64,000 nucleotides of DNA from an uncultured Opitutia bacterium (GCA_903855995.1 CAIOAN010000010.1:28646-92645); one strand, 5' to 3'. Shown: positions 26,256 through 36,065, counted from the stretch's first letter. Made by a program: numbers and translations. Notes: generated by a model from the letters alone, not told the origin.

Positions 26256-26400
26256 GGACGAAGATACAAGGTGCTTGCGGTTAGCGGATAGCGGTTGGCA
26301 CACAGGAAACGCCAACGACCAAAGGGAGACCGGAAAGTTTGCTGCGGGCATAAGACACCCCAGCACATCATCCGACCTCCGGCCTCCCTTTGAGTCTTAT
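26256..26400. repeat. C-type long palindrome (C4)
   Basis: The left arm has GGTGCTTGCGGTTAGCGGATA, AAAGGGAGACCGGAAAG and GCGGGCATAAG. The right arm has CATCATCCGACCTCCGGCC, then TCCCTTTGAGTCTTATG. The left part and the preceding gene end match 25194-25286. Confidence 0.65.
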
Positions 26401-26674
26401 GATTTCACTTCGGGTGGCGGGTGGCAGCCCTGGGTGGCAGGTGGCAGGTTTTTCCAATCAATCCTCCCATAAGCCCTCTTTGCAGTCATCGACCCAGCCC
26501 TACCTCTATCCCTACCCCTCTAGCCCTGCAAATGAGCGGCTTTGATGCTGATTTGCAGGGCCAGGCAGGAACATTCCCCTTGGCAGAATGTTGAAAGAGC
26601 GACAGGTTTGCCTTTCCCCGTTCCAGACCATGCCTTCCCGCATGGCCCTCCCCTTTCTACCAATACCCAAAACC
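26401..26674 (+). other. Intergenic leader of the SGNH-PVC dehydrogenase gene
   Basis: No gene is seen. 26405-26455 repeats GGGTGGCAGG-type units. 26457-26520 is C/T-rich (CAGTCATCGACCCAGCCC, CTATCCCTACCCCTC). A small inverted repeat is at 26523-26558 (CCCTGCAAAT and ATTTGCAGGG, 10-bp arms). Upstream in-frame ATGs (26588, 26630, 26642) precede the signal peptide and are not used in this annotation. Confidence 0.5.
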
Positions 26675-29600
26675 ATGCGCAAGTTGCTCACCCTCCTGCT
26701 CGCCCTGACCGGCCTCACCTCGGTCGCGGCCGAGAACCTCGCCCTCCAGAAGGGTGATAACATCGCCTTCATCGGCAGCGGCCTCGCCGATCGCCAGCAA
26801 CACCATGGCAACTTCGAGGCCCTGATCCATCAGAGTTTCCCCAACCTCGATCTCGTCGTCCGCAACTTCGGCTTCTCGGGCGATGAAGTCGGCGCGAACC
26901 TCGGCCTCGCCGGTGACAAGACCGCCGCCAAGCCCCACCGCTCCGACGAAGTCCCCACCCTCGACTACTTCCTCAACATGGTGCCTGGCGACAAGACCGA
27001 GAAGGTCGGCAAGGCTGAAGTCACCTACCATGCTGGCACCCACTTCCACGCCAACGTGATTTTCGCCTACTGGGGTTTTAACGAATCCTTTCAAGGCGAA
27101 GCCGGACTCGCCGGATTCAAGGCCGACCTCGATAAGTTCCTAAAAGTCACGCTCGCCGGAGACTTCGGCAAGGGCAAGCCTCGCGTCGTCCTCTTCTCCC
27201 CAATCGCCCACGAAGACCTTAGGTCATCGCTCTTCGACGCCGGCCTGGCCGCCGCGAACAACAAAGGCCTCGCCCTCTACACCTCCGCCATGGCTGAAGT
27301 CGCCAAGAGCAACGGCGTCCAGTTTGTCGACCTGTTCTCGGCTTCCAAGAAACTCTACGTCGCCGCCAAGTCTCCCCTTACCATCAACGGCATCCATCTG
27401 AATGTCGCTGGCGACGCCGCCCTCGCCCCGGTCCAATTCCAGGCCGTCTTCGGTCAGGCCGCCCCGGCCGTCAATGCCGACGTTCTTTCCGCCGTCCTCG
27501 AAAAGAACACCCAGTGGCATCACCGTTACCGCACGGTCGACCAGTTCAACATCTACGGTCAGCGCTCCCGCATCAAATACGAAGGCGTGGATAACGCCAC
27601 CGTGCTTGGCCGCGAACTCGCCGACCGCGACATCAAGACCGCCAATCGCGATGTGACGATCTGGGCCGCCGCCAAGGGCCAGAAAGTCGAACCCAAGGAC
27701 GACAACCTCCTCGCGCAGCTGCCCGTGCCTCCGAACCGCAAGGAACCAGTGCCCTATCTTGCCGGCGAAGATCAACTGAAATTCCTCTCCGTCCCGGAAG
27801 GCTGCAAAGTTGAGTTCGTCGCCGACGAGACCACCATCCCCGAACTCATCAATCCGGTGCAGATGAACTTCGACACCAAGGGCCGCCTCTGGCTCGCCTG
27901 CTGGCCGAACTATCCCGAGACTTCGCCGACCACCAAGGTCTTCGATAAGCTCCTCGTCCTCGACCTCGACCCGAAGACCGGCAAGGTCGCCAAGTCGCAC
28001 GTCTTCCTCGACGGGCTCAACTGCCCGACCGGCTTCCAGTTCTACAAGGACGGCGTCATCCTGATCCAGTCGCCCGACATCTGGTTCGTCCGCGACTCCT
28101 CCGGCAAGATGGAGAAGGCCGACACCCGCGAGCGCCTGCTGACCGGCATGGACGCCGCCGACTCGCACCACGAGACCAACTCCATCTGCTATGAACCAGG
28201 AGGCGCGATGTATTTCTCTGACGGCGTCTTCCACCGCACGCAGGTCGAAACTTTCAATGGCCCGGTTCGCAACACCAACGGCGGCATCTACCGCTTCGAA
28301 CCGCAGACCAGCAAGTTCTACCGCCACGTGCCCTTCGGCTTCGCCAACCCGCACGGCCGCGTCTTCGACTACTGGGGCAACGACATCATCACCGACGCCA
28401 CCGGCAACGCCAACTACTTCGGCCCCGTCTTCTCTGGACACCTCGACAGCGGAGCCCACTCCAACCCGGGTACGATCTGGAACCGCCCCTCCCGCCCCTG
28501 CCCCGGCACCGCGATCCTGAGCAGCCGCCACTTCCCTGAAGACTGGCAGGGCACGTTCCTCAACACGAACGTCATCACCGTCCAAGGAATCTTCCGTGCC
28601 AAGCTTACCGAAGAAGGCTCCGGACTCAAGGGCACGACCATCGAGCCCAACCTCATCGAAACCGACAAGGAAAAGGCCGGCAACTTCCGCCCCTCCGGCG
28701 TGGCCGTCGCCCCCGATGGCTCGCTCTACGTCATGGACTGGTCACAGATGCTCATCGGCCACCTCCAGCATCACCTGCGCGATCCGAACCGCGATCACCA
28801 GCACGGCCGCCTCTACCGCATCACCTTCCCAAGTCGTCCGCTGCTCACGCCGAAGAAGATCGACGGCGAGTCCATCGAGAATCTCCTCGCGCTCCTCACT
28901 GAGCACGAAGACAACGTCCGCCAGCGCGCCAAGATCGAGCTGCATAAGCACGACTCGGCCCAGGTCATCGCCGCCACCCAGAAGTGGGCCAAGCAGTTCG
29001 ACCCGACCAAGGTCGAGGATGCGCACCATCTCCTCGAAGCACTCTGGGTCCACCAGTGGCATGATGCGGTGAATCTCGAACTCCTCGGCCAGCTGCTCAA
29101 GTCGCCCGAGCCCCGCGCCCGTGCCCAGGCCGTCCGCGTCGCCATCTACCAGCGTGACCGCATCCCGAATGCAATCGGCATCATGGAGAACGCCGTCAAG
29201 GACGCCAACCTCCGCGTCCAGCTCGAAGGCGTCCGCGGCCTGAGCTTCTTCAACGGCAAGGACACCGACCGCGCCATTGCCGCCGCCTCCACCCTCAAGG
29301 GCAGCAAGGACCACAACATCGCTTACTGTCTCCGCGAGACGATGAAGCAGCTGGCCTCGCTCCCCGAAGGCAAGGGCATCGACCTCAAGGCCTTCACGCC
29401 CCCGAAGGAAGTCTCCTACGGCCCGACCGATAAGAAGCTCTCCAAGGAAGACAGGAAGATCTACGACCTCGGCAAGGAAGTGTACTTCCGCGAAGCCCAT
29501 TGCGTGACCTGCCACCAGGCCGACGGTAAGGGCGCCGACATGCCGGCCGAGAAGGGCAAGCCCACCCGCGGCGCTTACCCGCCCCTCGCCCGCGAAACCG

Positions 29601-29959
29601 GTTACCCCGGCAGCCCCTGGCTCGAAGGCGACCCCGATCGCGTGATCAAGATGGTCCTTAACGGCCTCTACGGGAAGATGAGCCTCAACGGCAAGGAATA
29701 CGGCGACATTACCACGGGCCAACCCGTGATGACCGGCCTGGGTCAGCTCATGAAGGACGACGAAGTCGCCGCTGTGATCACCTACGTCCGCCAGTCCTTC
29801 GGCAACAACCTCCCAGTGGTGAAGACCTCCGACGTGAAGCGCATCCGCGCCGCCCTCGCCGCCAAGAACAACCAGATGTTCACGACCGAGGAAATCCTGA
29901 AGGAGAATCCGCTGGGCACCCCGGCCAAGGCCGAGCCCGCCGCGAAAAAGAAGAAGTAA
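26675..29959 (+). CDS. SGNH domain-PVC dehydrogenase-HEAT-cytochrome c fusion protein
   Basis: 1094 residues with signal peptide MRKLLTLLLALTGLTSVAAE. Residues about 25-290 form an SGNH-like domain (GDNIAFIGSGLADRQQHHGN, then NFGFSGDEVG, and NGIHLN in the C-terminal block). About 370-750 is the PVC membrane-bound dehydrogenase propeller (GRLWLACWPNYPET, GGAMYFSDGVFHRTQ, GSLYVMDWSQM). HEAT-like helices follow to about 910. The C-terminal class I cytochrome c has C943-VT-C946-H947, with Met in GQPVMTG as a possible axial ligand, and a Lys-rich tail. This fused order is known in Verrucomicrobiota and Planctomycetota and is thought to serve periplasmic oxidation of polysaccharide-derived compounds. 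A strong terminator follows, so it is a single-gene unit. Confidence 0.88.
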   Translation: MRKLLTLLLALTGLTSVAAENLALQKGDNIAFIGSGLADRQQHHGNFEALIHQSFPNLDLVVRNFGFSGDEVGANLGLAGDKTAAKPHRSDEVPTLDYFLNMVPGDKTEKVGKAEVTYHAGTHFHANVIFAYWGFNESFQGEAGLAGFKADLDKFLKVTLAGDFGKGKPRVVLFSPIAHEDLRSSLFDAGLAAANNKGLALYTSAMAEVAKSNGVQFVDLFSASKKLYVAAKSPLTINGIHLNVAGDAALAPVQFQAVFGQAAPAVNADVLSAVLEKNTQWHHRYRTVDQFNIYGQRSRIKYEGVDNATVLGRELADRDIKTANRDVTIWAAAKGQKVEPKDDNLLAQLPVPPNRKEPVPYLAGEDQLKFLSVPEGCKVEFVADETTIPELINPVQMNFDTKGRLWLACWPNYPETSPTTKVFDKLLVLDLDPKTGKVAKSHVFLDGLNCPTGFQFYKDGVILIQSPDIWFVRDSSGKMEKADTRERLLTGMDAADSHHETNSICYEPGGAMYFSDGVFHRTQVETFNGPVRNTNGGIYRFEPQTSKFYRHVPFGFANPHGRVFDYWGNDIITDATGNANYFGPVFSGHLDSGAHSNPGTIWNRPSRPCPGTAILSSRHFPEDWQGTFLNTNVITVQGIFRAKLTEEGSGLKGTTIEPNLIETDKEKAGNFRPSGVAVAPDGSLYVMDWSQMLIGHLQHHLRDPNRDHQHGRLYRITFPSRPLLTPKKIDGESIENLLALLTEHEDNVRQRAKIELHKHDSAQVIAATQKWAKQFDPTKVEDAHHLLEALWVHQWHDAVNLELLGQLLKSPEPRARAQAVRVAIYQRDRIPNAIGIMENAVKDANLRVQLEGVRGLSFFNGKDTDRAIAAASTLKGSKDHNIAYCLRETMKQLASLPEGKGIDLKAFTPPKEVSYGPTDKKLSKEDRKIYDLGKEVYFREAHCVTCHQADGKGADMPAEKGKPTRGAYPPLARETGYPGSPWLEGDPDRVIKMVLNGLYGKMSLNGKEYGDITTGQPVMTGLGQLMKDDEVAAVITYVRQSFGNNLPVVKTSDVKRIRAALAAKNNQMFTTEEILKENPLGTPAKAEPAAKKKK

Positions 29960-29981
29960 ACCCCCAGGATTTGCTTTGCTC

Positions 29982-30011
29982 AAAGGGCGTGCCATCCGGC
30001 ACGCCCTTTTT
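29982..30011 (+). terminator. Rho-independent terminator after the SGNH-PVC dehydrogenase gene
   Basis: A perfect 12-bp stem AAAGGGCGTGCC/GGCACGCCCTTT with loop ATCC is followed by T residues. Confidence 0.92.
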
Positions 30012-30093
30012 CGTGCCTGTCAATAAGTCGGGCCAATATGACGTGCGGTCCGCTTGCCTCTGGCCCGACTCCCGCAAGGATACGGACATCACT

Positions 30094-30546
30094 ATGAGAC
30101 CTGCCCTCTGGAAGGCCGTCGCCGAACACCTTAAGAAAATCGAGCCCGCCTATCGCCTCACGGCACGGGATGACTTCAACGCCCGCGTAGCATTGAAAGG
30201 CTCCACCGCGCTGATCCGCGCCTTCTACCAGCCGCGCGAAGGCGATGTCGCCGGCGAGGCCACCATCTACCTGACTTTCGACGGCCAGTCCGAGATCGGT
30301 GCGATTGCCGCCTTCCTCTCCAACCAGAAGCGCTACGCCAAGAAGCTACCCGCCGCCCTGAACTTCTCCCAGGAACTCTCGCAGCGAAAACCCGACGGCC
30401 TCGGCGAAGCCCGCCTGACCTTCAAGGCCGGCGTGGTCTCCTGGCATGATGAAAACCTCATCAAGCGCCTGTCCTCTTTCTATGCCGAATGCGTCCATGC
30501 GTTGTTTCAATTGCACGCGGAACTCATGACGGCCGAAGGGGAGTGA
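30094..30546 (+). CDS. Hypothetical cytoplasmic protein
   Basis: 150 residues starting MRPALWKAVAEHLKKIEPAY. No signal peptide or membrane segment is seen. I do not recognise a family. The pattern is an N-terminal helix, a central set of short strands (ATIYLTFDGQSEIGA, EARLTFKAGVVSW) and a C-terminal amphipathic helix (LIKRLSSFYAECVHALFQLH), reminiscent of small alpha/beta chaperone-like folds such as YbjN, but this is only an impression. An upstream in-frame start at 29971 lies within the preceding terminator and is rejected. The codon use matches neighbours, supporting a real gene. Confidence 0.6.
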   Translation: MRPALWKAVAEHLKKIEPAYRLTARDDFNARVALKGSTALIRAFYQPREGDVAGEATIYLTFDGQSEIGAIAAFLSNQKRYAKKLPAALNFSQELSQRKPDGLGEARLTFKAGVVSWHDENLIKRLSSFYAECVHALFQLHAELMTAEGE

Positions 30547-30548
30547 GC

Positions 30549-30563
30549 GGTCGCGAAGCGACC
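30549..30563. repeat. Hairpin just after a stop codon
   Basis: GGTCGC-GAA-GCGACC, a 6-bp stem starting 3 nt after the TGA at 30544-30546. There is no T run. The remainder to 30720 is C/T-rich leader (CTATTCAGCCCTC, CCTCCATTCCTCG). Confidence 0.5.
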
Positions 30564-30720
30564 AGGGGCGGACGGACATGGGAATGATCGGTGATCCTGC
30601 CCGGCTCATAGCACGTGACATTACGAACGGACGCGACGCAGTCGCGCCCCTACCTCTATTCAGCCCTCAACCCTACCCTGCCCTCTTGCCTCCGGCCCGC
30701 GGGTCCTCCATTCCTCGTTC

Positions 30721-31446
30721 ATGCGCCTCGCCCTCCTCGCCTCTCTTCTCTGCCTCGGTCTTTCGGCCGCCGAGTTCACGCTCTCACCAGACGTCAAAGC
30801 GAAGCCACTGGCTAAGCACTTCGAACAGGCGGGGTTGCCCTATGCACTGGACTATCTGACGTACCTGCCTGCCTCCTACGAAAAGGACCTGGGCAAGAAG
30901 TGGACGCTGGTGATCTTCCTCCACGGCTCAGGCGAGCGTGGCAATCAATTGAACCTCGTCCGTAAGAACGGACTACCCTTCGAACTCGATCGTCGCTCCG
31001 ACACACCTTACATCATGGTCGCACCGCAGTGCCCGGCCAAAGACCGCTGGAACGTGCAGGTACTCGACGCCCTCCTCACCGATCTACTCAAGAGCTACCG
31101 CATCGACGAGCAACGCGTCGTGATCACTGGACTAAGCCTCGGCGGTTTCGGCAGCTGGGCGTGGTCCTGCGAACACCCCGAGCGTTTCGCCGGCGTCATC
31201 CCAGTCTGCGGCGGCATCGAACCTGCGAAGACCATCACATTAAACGGCATGCCGATTTGGGCGTTCCACGGCGACGCGGATAAATCAGTCCCGTTCGAGC
31301 GCGGGCAAGTCGCCGTCGAGGCCGCCAAGAAGAATGGCGCCAACGTGAAGTTCACCGTCTATCCCGGCGTGGGCCACAACTCCTGGGAAAAAGCCTACGC
31401 CGAACCCGAACTCGAAGCCTGGATCCTCGCGCGCGTCCGGAAGTAA
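30721..31446 (+). CDS. Secreted alpha/beta hydrolase (phospholipase/carboxylesterase or PHB depolymerase-like)
   Basis: 241 residues with a short signal peptide (MRLALLASLLCLGLSAAE). The oxyanion-side motif is VIFLHGSGERG. The nucleophile elbow is GLSLGG with S139, the acid lies in HGDADKSV, and H219 in GVGHNSW completes the triad. The architecture is that of single-domain esterases common next to glycan-degrading genes in this phylum, and feruloyl or acetyl esters are plausible substrates; no specificity can be read. No Shine-Dalgarno is present before the ATG. A B-type REPIN begins 16 bp after the stop. Confidence 0.85.
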   Translation: MRLALLASLLCLGLSAAEFTLSPDVKAKPLAKHFEQAGLPYALDYLTYLPASYEKDLGKKWTLVIFLHGSGERGNQLNLVRKNGLPFELDRRSDTPYIMVAPQCPAKDRWNVQVLDALLTDLLKSYRIDEQRVVITGLSLGGFGSWAWSCEHPERFAGVIPVCGGIEPAKTITLNGMPIWAFHGDADKSVPFERGQVAVEAAKKNGANVKFTVYPGVGHNSWEKAYAEPELEAWILARVRK

Positions 31447-31462
31447 GAGGCGGCATGCCTTG

Positions 31463-31551
31463 GGTAGGGCGGGCTCTCCGAGCCCGCCGTTGACCCGATT
31501 TGTATCCACACCTCCGTCCGCAAACGGACGGCTCGGAGAGCGGTCCCTACC
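31463..31551. repeat. REPIN, subfamily B
   Basis: GGTAGGG, GGCGGGCTC/GAGCCCGCC, a 33-bp spacer, then GGACGGCTC/GAGCGGTCC and CCCTACC. The last arm has two transposed bases relative to GAGCCGTCC, so this stem is imperfect. Confidence 0.75.
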
Positions 31552-31633
31552 CACTGCCAACCGCTTCCGCCTTTCATTTCCCTTCCCTTTCCCCCCGACG
31601 GGGGCTTAAAAAGACCCCTTCCCTTTACCGTCC

Positions 31634-34324
31634 ATGACCTCCGCCCAAGTCCGCCAATCTTTCCTCGATTTCTTCAAGTCGAAGCAGCACTCGATCGTCC
31701 AGTCGTCGAGCTTGATGCCAGACTCCCCGAATCTGCTCTTCACGAACGCCGGCATGAACCAGTTCGTGCCCATCTTCCTCGGCCAGACGAAGTGCCCGTA
31801 TACGCCTGGCCGCGCCGCCGACACCCAGAAGTGCATCCGCGCGGGCGGCAAGCACAACGACCTGGAGGACGTCGGCCTGGACACCTACCACCACACGTTC
31901 TTCGAAATGCTGGGCAACTGGTCCTTCGGCGATTACTTCAAGCGCGAGGCTATCGATTACGCCTGGGAGCTGATCACCGAAGTCTGGAAATTCCCGAAGC
32001 ACCGCCTGTACGCCACCGTCTACCGCCCCGACAAGTCCAAGGGCGACCCTTCCGACTTCGACCAGGAAGCGTGGGATGTCTGGGCCGAGAAGTTCCGCGC
32101 CGCCGGCCTCGACCCGGCGATCCACATCGTGAACGGTAATAAGAAAGATAATTTCTGGATGATGGGCGAGACCGGCCCCTGCGGCCCCTGCACCGAACTC
32201 CACGTCGACCTCACGCCCGAAGGCGACACGAAGGGCACGCTCGTCAACGGCAGCGACGCGCGCTGCATGGAAATCTGGAACCTGGTCTTCATCCAGTTCA
32301 ACGCCAATCCGGACGGCACCTTCTCCCCGCTCCCGGCCCGCCACGTCGACACGGGCATGGGCTTCGAACGCGTCAGCGGCATCATGCAATGCACGAAGAA
32401 TTTCAAGGATTTCTCCGGCATCATCTCCAATTACGAGAGTGACGTGTTTGCACCGATCTTCCGTCGCCTCGAGGAACTTTCCGGTAAGAAATACGGCTCC
32501 ACGCTGCCCGTCGCGGGCTCGACTGGCGACACACAACAGGAGAAGGACGACGTGGCTTTCCGCGTCATCGCCGATCACATCCGCACGCTCTCCTTCGCAA
32601 TCGCCGACGGCATCCAGCCCGGCAACTCGGACCGCAACTACGTCCTGCGCCGCATCCTGCGCCGCGCCGTCCGCTACGGCCGCACGCTGGGCCTGAAAAA
32701 CGGCTTCTTCCATCAGCTGGTGGGCGTGCTCGCCGATACGATGGGCGATATCTTTCCCGAAATCCGCACCCGCCGCTCGGTGGTGGCCGACGTGATCCGC
32801 AACGAGGAGGAATCCTTCAACCGCACGCTCGATAAGGGCATCGCGCTCTTCGAAGACGAGGCGAACAAACTCAAGGCCGGCGGCGCCATCTCGGGCGCCA
32901 TCGCCTTCCGCCTCTATGACGAGCAAGGCTTCCCGCTCGACCTCACGCAACTGATGGCCCGCGAACGTGGGCTGATGGTCGACAGCGCCGGCTTCGAGAA
33001 GCTGATGGAAGAACAGCGCGCCCGCGCCCGCGCCGCCCAGAAGAAGGAAATCATCACCCTTTCCGACATCGGCTCCGAACACCCGACCGCCTTCGTCGGC
33101 TACGACGCGCTCCAGAGCAAGGCCAAGGTCGCGCAGATCGCCAAGATCAAGGAACGCTCCGCAGTAATTCTCGACCAATCCCCCTGCTATGCGGAGATGG
33201 GTGGTCAGGTCGGCGACACGGCTATGATCACCCTCGGCGGCCGCCAGTGGCGCGTCGCCGACACCCAGAAATCTGGTCAGACCTGGCTGCACTTCCTCGA
33301 TGGTGAAGACGCCCCGGAAATCGGTGCGACGATTGAGATCGCCGTCGACCAGGCCCGCCGCGACGCCATCCAGCGCCACCACACGGTCACGCACATCCTG
33401 CATTGGGCGCTCCACGAAGTCGTCTCCAAGGAAGCCTCGCAGAAGGGCTCCGCGGTCGACCCGACGAAGCTCACCTTCGACTTCAACGGCGCGGCGCTCA
33501 CCCCCGGCCAGCTCGCCGACATCGAACGCGTGGTGAATGAACGCATCCTCGCCAATGAAGCCGTGACGTGGAGCGAAGTCGCCTACGCCTCCGTCAAAGG
33601 CCGCCCGGACATCATGCAATTCTTCGGCGATAAGTACGGCGACTCCGTACGCGTCGTGCAGGTCGGCGGTAAGGCCGCTTCCCTCAACGGCTGGTCAATG
33701 GAACTCTGCGCGGGCACGCACGTCCGCCACACGGGCGAAATCGGCCTCTTCCGCATCGTCGGCGAAAACGCCATCGCCGCTGGCGTCCGCCGCATCGAAG
33801 CCGTCGCGGGGCTCGCCTCTTATGAACGGGCGAAGTCTGAGGCTGAGTTGCTGAAGACGCTCGCCTCCTCGACCAATACGCCGGTCGCGGATCTCGCCAA
33901 ACGCCTCGAGCAGATCATGGAGCAAAGCTCCGCGCTCGAGAAGAAACTCAAAGTCTACCGCGACAAGGAATCTTCACAGCTTGCCGACGCGCTCGCCGCC
34001 AAAGCCAGCGACCGCGCGGGCCTGAAGTATGTCATCGCCCAGGTCAGCGCCGAGACCCCGAACGATCTGCGTGATCTCGGTGCCAAGGTGGCTGGCAAGG
34101 TCGGCTCCGCCGCCGTCGTCGTCCTCGCCGCGGTCTTTGGCGACAAAGTCTCCCTCGTGGCCAACTGCGGTCTGGACGCCGTCAAGGCGGGCAAGGCCGC
34201 TGGCAAGATCGTCACCGACGCCTGCGGCAAGCTGGGCGGTAAGGGCGGCGGAAAGCCCGACGCTGCGATGGGCGGCGGCACTGACGTCTCCAAGGTCGCC
34301 GAGGCCTTGGGTAGCGTTGCGTAA
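31634..34324 (+). CDS. alaS: Alanine-tRNA ligase
   Basis: 896 residues, typical of bacterial AlaRS. Charges tRNA-Ala with alanine and removes mischarged serine or glycine. The N-terminal class II catalytic core is clear (NLLFTNAGMNQFVPIFLG, GGKHNDLEDVG, HHTFFEMLGNWSFGDYFK), as is the tRNA-recognition helical region. The editing-domain zinc site is H583/H587 (HTVTH) with C692/H696 (CAGTH). The C-terminal C-Ala domain ends in a glycine-rich tail, GGKGGGKPDAAMGGG. It is cytoplasmic and essential. It stands alone between two B-type REPINs; the ATG lacks a Shine-Dalgarno and follows CCCCTTCCCTTTACCGTCC. Confidence 0.98.
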   Translation: MTSAQVRQSFLDFFKSKQHSIVQSSSLMPDSPNLLFTNAGMNQFVPIFLGQTKCPYTPGRAADTQKCIRAGGKHNDLEDVGLDTYHHTFFEMLGNWSFGDYFKREAIDYAWELITEVWKFPKHRLYATVYRPDKSKGDPSDFDQEAWDVWAEKFRAAGLDPAIHIVNGNKKDNFWMMGETGPCGPCTELHVDLTPEGDTKGTLVNGSDARCMEIWNLVFIQFNANPDGTFSPLPARHVDTGMGFERVSGIMQCTKNFKDFSGIISNYESDVFAPIFRRLEELSGKKYGSTLPVAGSTGDTQQEKDDVAFRVIADHIRTLSFAIADGIQPGNSDRNYVLRRILRRAVRYGRTLGLKNGFFHQLVGVLADTMGDIFPEIRTRRSVVADVIRNEEESFNRTLDKGIALFEDEANKLKAGGAISGAIAFRLYDEQGFPLDLTQLMARERGLMVDSAGFEKLMEEQRARARAAQKKEIITLSDIGSEHPTAFVGYDALQSKAKVAQIAKIKERSAVILDQSPCYAEMGGQVGDTAMITLGGRQWRVADTQKSGQTWLHFLDGEDAPEIGATIEIAVDQARRDAIQRHHTVTHILHWALHEVVSKEASQKGSAVDPTKLTFDFNGAALTPGQLADIERVVNERILANEAVTWSEVAYASVKGRPDIMQFFGDKYGDSVRVVQVGGKAASLNGWSMELCAGTHVRHTGEIGLFRIVGENAIAAGVRRIEAVAGLASYERAKSEAELLKTLASSTNTPVADLAKRLEQIMEQSSALEKKLKVYRDKESSQLADALAAKASDRAGLKYVIAQVSAETPNDLRDLGAKVAGKVGSAAVVVLAAVFGDKVSLVANCGLDAVKAGKAAGKIVTDACGKLGGKGGGKPDAAMGGGTDVSKVAEALGSVA

Positions 34325-34345
34325 TAGCCAGGTTTTACTGCTTTA

Positions 34346-34434
34346 GGTAAGGCGGGCTCTCCGAGCCCGCCGTTGATTCTTTCTGCTTCCGCATTTCACA
34401 AGGTGAACGGACGGCTCGGAGAGCCGTCCCTACC
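34346..34434. repeat. REPIN, subfamily B
   Basis: GGTAAGG, GGCGGGCTC/GAGCCCGCC, a spacer starting CGTTGA as in the 31463 copy, GGACGGCTC/GAGCCGTCC, CCCTACC. It starts 22 bp after the alaS stop. Confidence 0.78.
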
Positions 34435-34491
34435 CCTATCTTGCTTTATCATTCATCTTCTATCGTCCATCCTGACTCTAATCCTCCGCTC

Positions 34492-35181
34492 ATGCGCTTC
34501 CTCGCCTTCCTGCTCCTACTCCCGCTGATGCTCAACGCGGCAACCACCGGCACCACGCACCACGTACGCATGCAGGTCGACGCCGACCATCTCTTCCTAC
34601 CGGTGTCCATCATGATCAAGGGCAAGGATCGCGCCGCGGTCGACGCCCGCGTCGACGAGATTCGCAAGGTGCTCGAGAAGCGTTTTGCCGACCAGCCAGG
34701 CTGGGAACTCCGCGAGATTACCTCCGAGTTCGCGCGGTCCGAAAATTCGAAGTCCTCTATCAACGTCACCAGCAGCAGTAAATTTTCTGGCGATGATGAA
34801 AGCAGGGGCGACGTCACCTACGTGGCCACCGCCCGCTGGGAACTACACACCGAGGCCGACAAAGGCCTCAAAGGCCTTGAGATCCTGCGCACGAAAGCCT
34901 CCGACCTGGTGAAGCCCAAGAGCGACGACGAGAAGCAGGCCGTCGGCAATCCGGAGTACGCGCTCACCCATCCGGACGACTCGCGCAACGAACTCCTCGA
35001 TCAGATCAAAAACGATTTTGAAGAAGCCAAGAAGCACTTGCCTGAAGGCCAGTGGAAACTGGAAGTCTCCGACCTCGCCAGCCCCGTCCAAGTGAAGGCG
35101 CTGGGCGGCAAGCGCTTTGAGGTCAGCCTCGACTACCAGATGTCTTTCGTCACGCCGAAGCCGGAAAAGGCCTCGAAATAA
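34492..35181 (+). CDS. Hypothetical exported protein
   Basis: 229 residues. MRFLAFLLLLPLMLNA is a clear signal peptide, which fixes the start; an alternative TTG at 34441 would precede it. The mature part alternates strands and helices (VRMQVDADHLFLPVSIMIKG, then a helix with VDARVDEIRKVLEKRF), with one Ser-rich region (SENSKSSINVTSSSKFSG). The pattern recalls SIMPL/DUF541 periplasmic proteins, but I cannot confirm that. It lies between alaS and nadK, 67 bp before the NAD kinase, with no obvious functional link. Confidence 0.65.
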   Translation: MRFLAFLLLLPLMLNAATTGTTHHVRMQVDADHLFLPVSIMIKGKDRAAVDARVDEIRKVLEKRFADQPGWELREITSEFARSENSKSSINVTSSSKFSGDDESRGDVTYVATARWELHTEADKGLKGLEILRTKASDLVKPKSDDEKQAVGNPEYALTHPDDSRNELLDQIKNDFEEAKKHLPEGQWKLEVSDLASPVQVKALGGKRFEVSLDYQMSFVTPKPEKASK

Positions 35182-35247
35182 GGCTTTTCCACACCAACTG
35201 CCCCGGCTTGTCCTTGCCCTTCCCTGAAGGGCGCCTAGTCGTCATTC

Positions 35248-36060
35248 ATGGCTATCCGCCGCCTCACGCTCGTCGTCAACCGCACCAAGCCCGGGGTGGA
35301 TGATATCGTGCACGCGGTGCAGGAGGCCGCCCAGAAAGCTGGTGTGACCCTCACCGTCGCGGACGGCTGGCCGGTCAGCCGCGAAACCCTCAAGGGTGCG
35401 GATGCTTGCGGCGTAGTCGGCGGCGACGGCACCTTCCTCGGAGTGGCTGAGGCCGCCGCCCTCGAAGGCGTGCCACTCTTTGGCATCAATCGCGGCAAAC
35501 TTGGCTTTCTCGCGGCCTACCCGAGCGAAGACGTGGCCGCCTCGCTCCACTCGATCCTCTCCGGTGATTTCCGCGTCGAAAAACGTGCCCTCTTGGAGAT
35601 TCGCTTTGCAGACGGCAGTTTCGCCCTGGCCTTGAACGACCTCGTGATCAAGACGCGCGACGTCTTCCGGATGGGCCGCTTCTCGGTCCTGGCCGACGGT
35701 GCAAGGGTCAATGAATACCGAGCCGACGGCCTGATTCTCGCCACGCCCACCGGCACCTCGGCCTACAGCCTGGCCGCGGGCGGCCCGCTCGTCGACCCGG
35801 CGGCCTCGGTCATCGCCCTCACGCCCATCTGCGCCCACACGCTCTCGAATCGTTCCGTGATTTTCGATGGCGAGACCGAACTCCAGATCCGGAGTGAAGA
35901 CAGCGCCCTACTCGGCCTCTCGGTCGATGGTCGCGAGACCCTCGAAGCGCAAAGCCGCCTGCCGCTCATCATCCGCACCGCCAAGGTCCAGCTCGCCCTC
36001 CTGCGTCCGAAATCGCTCACCCATTTCGACGTGCTCCGCAGTAAGCTGAAGTGGTCGTAA
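35248..36060 (+). CDS. nadK: NAD kinase
   Basis: 270 residues, typical length. Phosphorylates NAD to NADP with ATP or polyphosphate in the cytoplasm. The GGDGT motif is at 58-62 in VVGGDGTFLGV with the catalytic Asp. FGINRGKLGFLA and the NAD-binding TPTGTSAYSLAAGGP are also present, followed by the C-terminal beta segment with SVDGRE. The ATG at 35248 gives the usual N-terminus MAIRRLTLVVNR. A D-type palindrome begins at its stop codon, and the next gene is the ABC-F ATPase. Confidence 0.96.
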   Translation: MAIRRLTLVVNRTKPGVDDIVHAVQEAAQKAGVTLTVADGWPVSRETLKGADACGVVGGDGTFLGVAEAAALEGVPLFGINRGKLGFLAAYPSEDVAASLHSILSGDFRVEKRALLEIRFADGSFALALNDLVIKTRDVFRMGRFSVLADGARVNEYRADGLILATPTGTSAYSLAAGGPLVDPAASVIALTPICAHTLSNRSVIFDGETELQIRSEDSALLGLSVDGRETLEAQSRLPLIIRTAKVQLALLRPKSLTHFDVLRSKLKWS

Positions 36061-36065
36061 ACGAG

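Noticed and set aside
27224..29995. Minus-strand frames of 453 and 417 codons
   Set aside because: Antisense of the SGNH-PVC dehydrogenase, which is clearly coding on the plus strand.
31625..33619. 664-codon minus-strand frame
   Set aside because: Antisense of alaS, no domain.
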